A DNA stretch of 64,000 nt from Acanthosepion esculentum (taxonomy: Eukaryota > Mollusca > Cephalopoda > Sepiida > Sepiidae), in contig OZ038498.1 of the NCBI GenBank assembly GCA_964036315.1, positions 6,074,278 through 6,138,277 of the forward strand, in the 5' to 3' direction. Made by a program: the position numbers and the translations under genes. Positions 57,185-64,000 of the stretch are shown here, piece after piece (position 1 is the first letter of the stretch; the number at the start of each line of letters is the position of its first letter). The notes under the pieces are model-generated. The model worked only from the letters and a program-made list of their open reading frames with translations, was not told the DNA's origin and did no database searches.

Positions 57185-57402
57185 GTCAAGGACAAATTAC
57201 TATGTGATTGAGGAAGAAATTACCCTGGAATGGTGTTTTTTTTTTTAGATCTAGATTGATTGGTATAAAAATGATAAAATATACTATACATTAGCATTAA
57301 AAGTTAGATATGGGTAATGGAAAGGAATAAATTATCTAAGGAATTATGGGTAATGTTTGCTAGGTCAATTCCCTCTATGAAATGAGAAAAATACCTTCAA
57401 AG

Positions 57403-57406
<4 letters not shown>

Positions 57407-57475
<69 letters not shown>
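57407..57475. repeat. (TA)n microsatellite
   Basis: Uninterrupted TA units. Confidence 0.95.
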
Positions 57476-57477
<2 letters not shown>

Positions 57478-57479
57478 TG

Positions 57480-58250
57480 CTTTGTACTGAATTATTTCTT
57501 TGCTGGGTTTCAACTTTCTTGATAGCAAATTAATTGTTTTTCATCATCATCATTTTTTTTTGATTTGTGATTGATTTTCTAAATATAAATATTAGCCAAA
57601 AGACTGTAACCATATCTTGGACTTTTTATTCATTTTTGTATCAATTTTTTGTTTTTAATCTTCATGTCTCTCTCTCTCTCTCTCTCTCTCCCCACCCCCA
57701 ATCACGAAATTTAATATTTTATGTTCAAAATGAAAAATTTTGAATAGGATTATAGTTAATATTAAAACTTGAAAATATGTTTTGTGCAAAGATTTTTTTC
57801 CCAATTTATAAAGAAGACTGCACCAGATAAAAGAGCATTTGTTTATTTTGTTAATGTCTTTTTTATATTATGTTTTCTTACTACTCGTAAACCATTTATT
57901 TTTTCATTCGTTATCTCTCTCAAATATTGTTTTCTGTAAAAACCATTTGCACTTTTCAGTTAGTCTCCCCCCCCTCTTTGCTTGTATCTATTATTCTTAC
58001 CTTATTTGCCTCTCACGGTTTAATATTTGTAACTCTGTTTCCATCTCTGAGAAGTTTGTCTTGGGTTAAAGGTTGGTTTCTTTCATCATAAAAGTAACTT
58101 GAACTCTAAAATGAAAGATACTTTATCATTTAGCTAAATGTTTTCCACTGAAATGTCTTAGCACAAGAATTTCCTTACTAAACCTACACATAATTTATCA
58201 ATAATGAGGATATAATAAGATTGGTATAATTTTTTTCTTCTTATTTTTTG
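57480..58250. other. Gene-free stretch with (TC)n
   Basis: (TC)n at about 57666-57691 followed by CCCCACCCCC; otherwise nothing recognised. Confidence 0.5.
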
Positions 58251-58254
58251 ATTG

Positions 58255-58990
58255 GTTTCGTCCAAAGCAAGGCATTAAAATCACTCAGACGCAAGGGGTT
58301 ACTGGGTCTGGAAGAATTAGGAATGGAAACATTAATAATAAACAAGCAGAGAAAAAGAGTAATCTGGAAGATAGTTTATAGCAATTGACATTGCATTTCA
58401 ATTTTTGCAGATTAAAGTTGGTGGGAAAGCATGAAGCTGGAAGGGAGTTCCACAAGTGAGAAGTACGAGAAAAGTAACTGTTAGCATAGAGTTTACAGCT
58501 ACATCTAATCAGCTTACCTGTAAATTGATAAGATCCTGGCACCAGTCTAGTACTGTGCTTAAATTAATAATGTCTAAATACTATAGGTAAGAGCGATATT
58601 TATTCTGTATAAATTACAGAAATGTGGCAAAGACCGAAGGGGAAAAAGGACGGTCTTCATCTGTCTTAACTATAACTTAGCTAGCCGCAAACACTGACCC
58701 AATGATATGAACAATATTCCTTACACCAAAACACCACATTCATACGTACCGTTCTTACTACAACCACCATAATACCTCACTGTCTCTATGAAAATACTAA
58801 CTAGTCCCCATATTTACAATTCAGTGTCTGTGGGGGGAGGGGAATAAAATACTATAGGTAAGAGTTCAACCAACAATTACCATGAAAATATTTATAGATA
58901 AAGCACAGAGAGGCAACGTTGTGGTGATGGCAAAGGACTGATAATATTGCTGATTCTTCTTTGGATTCTACTGATGAGCTCTCAGGGTAA
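58255..58990 (-). pseudogene. LINE 3' fragment with a nested insertion
   Basis: The minus-strand frame at 58285-58542 reads YANSYFSRTSHLWNSLP, CFPTNFNLQKLKCNVN, then a C-terminal extension ending LPDPVTPCV, where the related copies at 10.2, 11.3 and 15.1 kb stop earlier. Homology to the 11.5-11.75 kb copy continues on the right (GAAAATATTTATAGATAAAG, GATTCTTCTTTGGATT) after a 253-base insertion at 58594-58846. Confidence 0.8.
58594..58846. mobile_element. 253-bp retroposon nested in the LINE, 18-bp target duplication
   Basis: AAATACTATAGGTAAGAG is present at 58576-58593 and again at 58847-58864. Such long exact duplications are typical of target-primed reverse transcription. The inserted sequence contains AGACCG and CGGTCT stems near 58633-58655 and a G-rich end TGGGGGGAGGGG. 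No tRNA boxes are obvious and the family is not recognised. Confidence 0.78.
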
Positions 58991-59715
58991 ATGGCAGGAG
59001 CACTGGGCCATACACAGGTCAATTAATACTCAATTCAATAAATAATATTTTGATTAATTTTACATTATTGAATCAAATAGCTAAATCAATTAGAAAATCT
59101 AGTTGGATACTAGAAATACTTTTCTGCACTTAAGCATGCAATCCTCACCCACATAATTCTCAGTGGTTGCTATGACAACACATGAAATAAATAAGTCAGT
59201 ATTAAATTTGATTTTTGACATTTTATTATTGTCATTTTTCTTCATTCTATCAAGTCACCCATTTGTTCCTCTGTATATTTGTTTGTAATTCATCTCAAAC
59301 AATAATTCATCCTGTCCCCGTAATGGTTTTCTCTGTCTCTGTAATAACATCAATCTATTTTCTTTTCTGTCATTCACAGTAATTCTTATTATCATTTGAT
59401 AATATTTTCCATCTGTTTGTGTCATATTTTACACAGTTCTGTCTTCTGTCAGTTTCTGTTTGTTTTTTTCAATTTATTCATGTCTGCCCTTCATTCTCTC
59501 TCTTTCTCATTAGTTTAGCTTTTGTTTATCCTTCTCTAATCATTTACTTCAGCCTTCTTTCTTCATAAGTTTTCCTTTCTCTATTTTGAGTAATTTCCTT
59601 TTCCTTTTCCCCTTTGTAAATTCTCTGTCTGCAATTAAGCAAACTTATTTTACCAAATGCAAAACTCTAAGATATGGGAAAGTAACAAAAAAATTCATCA
59701 AGGTGGTGATTGTAT
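58991..59715. other. Gene-free stretch
   Basis: Pyrimidine-rich between 59220 and 59600; no gene supported. Confidence 0.4.
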
Positions 59716-59740
59716 TATATATATATATATATATATATAA
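59715..59740. repeat. (TA)n microsatellite
   Basis: TA units leading directly into the palindrome. Confidence 0.9.
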
Positions 59741-59875
59741 AAGTGAACATAGAAGTCAACACTTAGAGGCGACAGTCTGTTTCATGCTAGTGCAATCGTC
59801 AGGCAACCTGACGATTACACTAGCATGAAACAGACTGTCGCCTCTAAGTGTTGACTTCTATGTTCACTTTTATAT
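59735..59875. repeat. Near-perfect 141-bp palindrome
   Basis: Arms of 69 bases (59735-59803 and 59807-59875) differ at one position and are separated by CAA. Each arm carries GACAGTCTGTTTCATGCTAG or its complement. Read outward from the centre the motif is CTGACGA, a short stem, GAAAC, resembling the tail motif of other retroposons here. Confidence 0.9.
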
Positions 59876-59947
59876 TTACGCACGCTCTATTTCTGATATT
59901 GAGCACTTTATCCCATAAATATAGCACACTTTAAGACTATATTTCTT

Positions 59948-59949
59948 CA

Positions 59950-59986
<37 letters not shown>

Positions 59987-59987
59987 T
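59948..59987. repeat. (TA)n microsatellite
   Basis: TA units with one TATG interruption. Confidence 0.9.
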
Positions 59988-60014
59988 GATTTAAATAAAC
60001 ATAATTTTATTGTC

Positions 60015-60810
60015 ATTTTTTTTTTTTTTTTAAATATCCGAACCTAGGATGCCTTTTGGCCAACGCATCATCAGGGACCAATCTTTGGCAACTTTTAACT
60101 CATTTCGATTGATAAGAGATAGGACTGGGACACGCTTAAAATTACGAATGTTGTAAATACGTAAAATTAAGAAAAAAAACAAATAAATAGTTTACGATTA
60201 AAATACGTAAATAAAGAAAGAAATTGATCCAGTGGAGCATAAAAAGGAAAAAATGAAGCTCACATATCTCCGAATAAATTCAAGGATCTTAAAAAAATTC
60301 TCCTTCTGAATAATTTTAAGCATAAAGCTATCAAAATTAATAAATGGTGTTTTGATCTGCCTGTATGCAAAATGGAAAATGAGTCAGTCGAAAAACGAGA
60401 CGAGCATGACTCATTATACAATAGGTGTTATCCAATTGAAAACTTGTCCGCTGATTGCGACACACGAGAATGATCACAAGAATGTAATCTAATATACCTC
60501 GGAACATGTTGGCTTATTCTCGACTCTAACCTGAGACTCGTCCATCCAGTGTATTCAGCATCGCACTGACATTTGAATTTATAAATAAGCAACCTTTTAT
60601 TGTGATAGGGTAGACGGTCTTTAGAAAATGAAGGTAGAATCGAGCGAGTGCCAAAAATAACACGTAGTTTGGATGAAAAAAAAGTGGCCAAGACAATAGT
60701 AGAAACTGTGTCACCTAAAAGTTTGCATTTTCTGCCAAGCCAAGGTAATTTAAGATAAATAGGACACAGACCAGGACCCAATTTAGGGGGCGTATTAAAG
60801 TTGTCTATTT
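60015..60810 (-). pseudogene. Penelope-like element, C-terminal fragment with GIY-YIG-type domain
   Basis: Minus strand: LKLPWLGRKCKLLGDTV near 60750, then RVIFGTRSILPSF, KDRLPYHNKR and LLIYKFKCQCDAEYTGWTS, then LRLESRISQH (60428-60781). The block YKFxCxCxxxYxGxTSxRLExRIxxH is the GIY-YIG endonuclease that follows the RT in Penelope-like elements; here the second motif is YTG. Beyond the stop, in the same frame, SCSSRFSTDSFSIL and HLLILIALCL continue the family-like end. The 3' part ends CCCTGATGATGCGTTGGCC and GGCATCCTAGGTTCGGATAT. The RT is absent: a 5'-truncated copy. Confidence 0.78.
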
Positions 60811-60819
60811 TTCATTCCA

Positions 60820-61855
60820 TTATCATGTATAAAACAGCCTTTGATATACGTACATGTTCCTTATGAAAATTTTTCGATGAGAAAATTTATATTTTTATGT
60901 ATAGAGAATGCACCAATATGGATATATAATGTCTGCATATATTGCATATATAATTAATGTGTATAGGTGGTATTTATTTTTGTATCTGTTATAGCTGTGT
61001 GTCCACAGACAGATATGTTCCTTTATGTACAAATATGCTTTTGCAGTGACAATATGCATGCTTTTCTCTGTTTATGCAACACATATTTGGATATATGCAT
61101 GCAAAATAGCTACTTTTTCCTGTTTCTCTTGTTGAAAAACAATTTTGAAATTCCAAAATTGACTCACCTCTAGCCAGAAATAAAGTACAAATAGATTCCT
61201 TAATTGCTGTTATTGTTTCAAAAATTGAAACTGGAAAGTTCCCTAGACTAATTACAGGAGTTGCAAGAAAAGTAGGTCTATACATTTGAGAGACTTCATA
61301 GATCAATACTACTACTACTAATAATAATAATAGTGTAATGAACTGTCATTATAATTATAAATTTAATTCAGACTAATGTTGCCATCTTTGTGTATATACA
61401 CTTGAGATTTAGTTGTCATAAAGATTGTAGTAATCATATGAAGTGATATTTTTCTTGCTCTTTCAAATGATGAGATGTAGGACTTTGTTAATTAGTAGGC
61501 AGAAATTTTTGTCTTTTGCAACCTGAAAAAATAAAAATACAAAACATATTACAGAGGAATAACAGATAGTGAAGTTGATCTCAAGTACTGATATTTTTTA
61601 TTTGTGATAGACTATTGGCTCAAAACTTTTATCCAAAAATAGCATCTATTACTTTGTGCCTAAAAATTATTGGCTAATCTATCCTCTATCATGTAGAATT
61701 TTACTAAATTTTACACACAGAGTGGTTAAAAGGAAACGTTTTTTTTTTTTAATACTTGCTATAAAAATAAAAAAAAATAATATGAAAAAATTTTAAGAAA
61801 AAACTCAAATATTTTATTGGCACTAGATTTTGTCTTTCATTTCTCACCATCCTTT
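60820..61855. other. Gene-free stretch
   Basis: A short (TAC)n(TAA)n run at 61307-61332; no gene supported. Confidence 0.4.
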
Positions 61856-61857
61856 TA

Positions 61858-61878
61858 TGTGTGTGTGTGCACACACAC

Positions 61879-61941
<63 letters not shown>
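61858..61941. repeat. Compound (TG)n(CA)n(TA)n microsatellite
   Basis: TG, CA and TA blocks in succession; the TG and CA blocks can pair as a hairpin. Confidence 0.95.
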
Positions 61942-61944
<3 letters not shown>

Positions 61945-62320
61945 CATGCAAATATTGTGTGTGTGTTAATAAGTTACTGTAATATTTTTTAAATGCTAAT
62001 TTTATTTTCTTGAAGATTTTTAAAGCCAAGATAATTGAAAATCATTGCAGTATTTGAAAAGTTAGTGTAATAGACAAGGCCTATCTCCCTTATGAAAGAG
62101 GCCCCAAATCGCTTGTACCGTATATGGCCATGTAAATTACCTTAGGCCTGTAAGTGGATGTGAAAAATATCTGCATAACTGACTGAGGGACACATAAAAG
62201 CCATCAGATTTTGTCTTTGCGCATAGAAGAATTTCGGGAAGTATTTATTTGAACGAGCCTGCTATGAGGTTCAATGACAAAGAGGTGGCAGTGAGGAATG
62301 TGAAACGGATTACTACAGAT
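61942..62320. other. Gene-free stretch
   Basis: Nothing recognised before the mariner element. Confidence 0.35.
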
Positions 62321-62324
62321 ACAC

Positions 62325-63568
62325 AAGGTAACCAAAAAAGTTCTGTCCGTTTTTTGATTAGTCATTGAATGAAGTTGAAATATAAACGAAATGCGTGTAG
62401 CAATTGTATTCAAATTCGGACAGCCGGAAGTAGGAACATCAGACGTTATAAAAAACACGTGCACCGTGTCCGGCCATCAGTTATAAGCCAACAGCTGTGA
62501 GAAGGATGGAAGTGTCTAGAGATCTCGTTCGGGGCTGTTTGCTTTACGACTTCAAAGTGTGCTTATCAGCAGCTACATCAAGTCGCCGCATATGTCAAGC
62601 GTTTGGGGATAGTGCTGTGGATGAACGTACTGCAAGGCGTTGGTTTTGAAAATTAAAGTCGGGAGATTTGTCTCTCCATGATGAGCCTCGCAGTGGACAA
62701 CCCCAGGTCTTGAATGACGGAGTCCTGAAGGTGGCCATTGAAGAGGACAGTAGTCTAACGTGTGGTGAACTTGCAAGACAGTTCAACATTTCCGATGAAA
62801 CAGTTAGACTTCACCTGCACCGCCTAGGCACTGAGCAAGTGGGTTCCGCAAATGCTGTTGGAGGTCCACAAGTGGCAGCCTGCGTATCGCTGCTTTCTCA
62901 CCACCGTACCGCATCCTTATTCAATCGAGTGCTTACCAGTGATGAAAAGTGGGTTCTGTCCGAAACTTCCCATCGTTCCAGACATTGGCTGTCCCTCACA
63001 CCGCAAGACCGCCTATGCACCCACGCAAGATTATGCTTTGTGTCTGGTGGACAGGTCGTCAAGTGGTTCATTATGAACTGCTACCAACAGGCCAAACGGT
63101 CACTGGAGACCTATACTCGCAGCAATTGAAACGTGTGCAACAGGCATTGTGCCAGAAAGAGCCAGCACTGGTGAATCACAAAGGTGTGCTTTTCCTCCAT
63201 GACAATGCCAGGCCGCATGTGGCGCGAGTGATCAGGGATACCATACAGCAATTTGGGTGGGAGACTTTGTGACGTCCACCTTATTCACCTGACCTTGCAC
63301 CATCCGATTACCACCTCTTCCACTCCCTGGATAATCATTTTCGTGGGAAATCCTTCACCAATGAAGCAGACTTGTGCAAAGCCCTCACGGACTTCTTTGC
63401 ATCAAAACCCTCCGAGTTCTACCACAATGGCATTGAACAGCTGGAGACACGGCAGAAGCTGCTGATGCCGATGGCGATTTACTTCGAAGACTAAATATAA
63501 GATACACATACTGTGAAGCGTTTTCTTTTTTTCCTTTAAAAACGGACAGAACTTTTTTGGTTACCTTG
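62325..63568 (+). mobile_element. Mariner transposon, nearly complete but inactivated
   Basis: The left end CAAGGTAACCAAAAAA and the right end, inverted, form near-identical 31-32 base TIRs (62325-62356 and 63537-63568). TA follows on the right; CA precedes on the left, compatible with a TA target duplication changed by one transition. The length of about 1.24 kb is normal for mariner. It carries a single transposase frame with two stops and at least one frameshift. Confidence 0.92.
62506..63494 (+). pseudogene. Mariner transposase pseudogene (DD34D)
   Basis: The ATG at 62506 is 181 bases inside the left TIR. The N-terminus (MEVSRDLVRGCLLYDFKVC, ICQAFGDSAVDERTARRWF) is the mariner helix-turn-helix. 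A TGA lies at 62647-62649, just after RRWF. LSLHDEPRSGQPQ and the second HTH (LARQFNISDETVRLHLHRLG) follow. TSDEKWV holds the first catalytic D near 62940. After a frameshift between about 62960 and 63025 come KIMLCVWWTGRQVVHYELL, LHDNARPHVARVI (second D) and, past a TGA at 63270, PPYSPDLAPSDYHLF (third D). The spacing between the second and third D is 34 residues. The frame ends TAA at 63492-63494. All catalytic residues remain, but the frame is broken three times. Confidence 0.9.
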
Positions 63569-63571
63569 TAT

Positions 63572-63735
63572 TACAAATCTATTACTACAAGCTATTTTGG
63601 CATCATACAAATCTATTACTACAAGCTATTTTGGCATCATACAAATCTATTACTACAAGCTATTTTGGCATCATACAAATCTATTACTACAAGCTATTTT
63701 AGCATCATACAAATCTATTACTACAAGCTATTTTT
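63572..63735. repeat. Minisatellite, 34-bp unit, about 4.8 copies
   Basis: TACAAATCTATTACTACAAG repeats at 63572, 63606, 63640, 63674 and 63708, directly next to the right mariner end. Confidence 0.95.
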
Positions 63736-64000
63736 GAGCCAGAAATAATACTGGAATTTGATGGCTTTGATCCTGAACAATCCATTGTTTAAAGGATAGA
63801 GAAGGCAACATTAATATGTTGGCTTTGCACCATGAAAAAGGTTGGCGTTGTAGTCTTGATGTATCTAATGTGTGGTGCATAGGCAGTGCATCAATAGTGA
63901 AGAAAGAAAAAGTGACTTTGGGTGCATAAAGGAAGCCCTGTATATGGCCTTTGCCGCTGACTCTTTTGCAGCATATGAATGATTTGTGGCACAAAATTTA
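63736..64000. other. Unassigned right edge
   Basis: An 88-codon minus frame (63728-63994) is open but not recognised. The sequence is less AT-rich and may be part of a repeat extending beyond the window. Confidence 0.3.

Noticed and set aside
60526..60714. Second minus-strand frame in the Penelope-like region
   Set aside because: It overlaps the GIY-YIG-type frame in another register and carries no motif.

Overview
The window looks like nuclear DNA of an animal, most probably a cephalopod mollusc of the octopus type. It is very AT-rich and gene-poor. It is crowded with long (TA)n arrays, tRNA-headed SINEs, fragments of at least three LINE lineages, a Penelope-like element, mariner, Tc1 and hAT remnants, and inverted-repeat elements. 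The taxon call rests on recollection of octopus repeats and was not checked by a search. No bacterial operons, ribosome binding sites or origins are present.

Only one host-gene segment is well supported: two plus-strand exons near 24.9 and 25.5 kb, read here as the 3' end of a gene. A 51-base exon with clean acceptor and donor is followed by a 525-base GT-AG intron, a last exon ending in TAA, and a 3' UTR with two AATAAA signals near 25.95 kb. Its upstream exons were not found and may lie beyond the left edge. A frameshifted coding-like stretch at 47.26-47.82 kb is unrecognised.

Layout. 2.26-3.56 kb: composite TATC/CACCCTTATTCC satellite. 4.98-6.55 kb: two adjacent LINE endonuclease fragments. 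8.68-9.60 kb: hAT MITE, then an inverted SINE dimer with a target duplication. 10.2-11.8 kb: LINE 3' ends and a duplicated tRNA-like SINE. 12.4-12.9 kb: foldback element. 13.7-14.9 kb: dispersed repeat present in inverse orientation at 29.3-30.7 kb. 15.1-18.9 kb: three LINE pieces, one with a stop in its reverse transcriptase catalytic motif. 19.4-20.6 kb: 1.16-kb element with TIRs of about 110 bp. 22.2-23.5 kb: Tc1 remnant and MITEs. 26-29 kb: SINEs and (TA)n. 31.05-31.97 kb: inverted-repeat elements. 38.7-39.8 kb: a composite 5S rRNA-tRNA SINE beside a second inverted SINE dimer. 40.37-41.58 kb: 24-bp minisatellite with a 120-bp higher-order repeat. 43.7-44.1 kb: second 5S-tRNA SINE. 45.8-46.14 kb: solo LTR with 5-bp TSD. 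48.5-49.4 kb: large foldback element. 51.1-56.9 kb: mariner and LINE remnants and a SINE. 58.3-59.0 kb: LINE with a nested 253-bp insertion in an 18-bp TSD. 59.7-60.8 kb: near-perfect palindrome, then a Penelope-like element. 62.3-63.6 kb: nearly complete but inactivated mariner.

The most interesting material is in the retroposons: a SINE family carrying a 5S rRNA-like unit in front of a tRNA-like unit, and a second SINE family present twice as head-to-head inverted dimers inside single target-site duplications.
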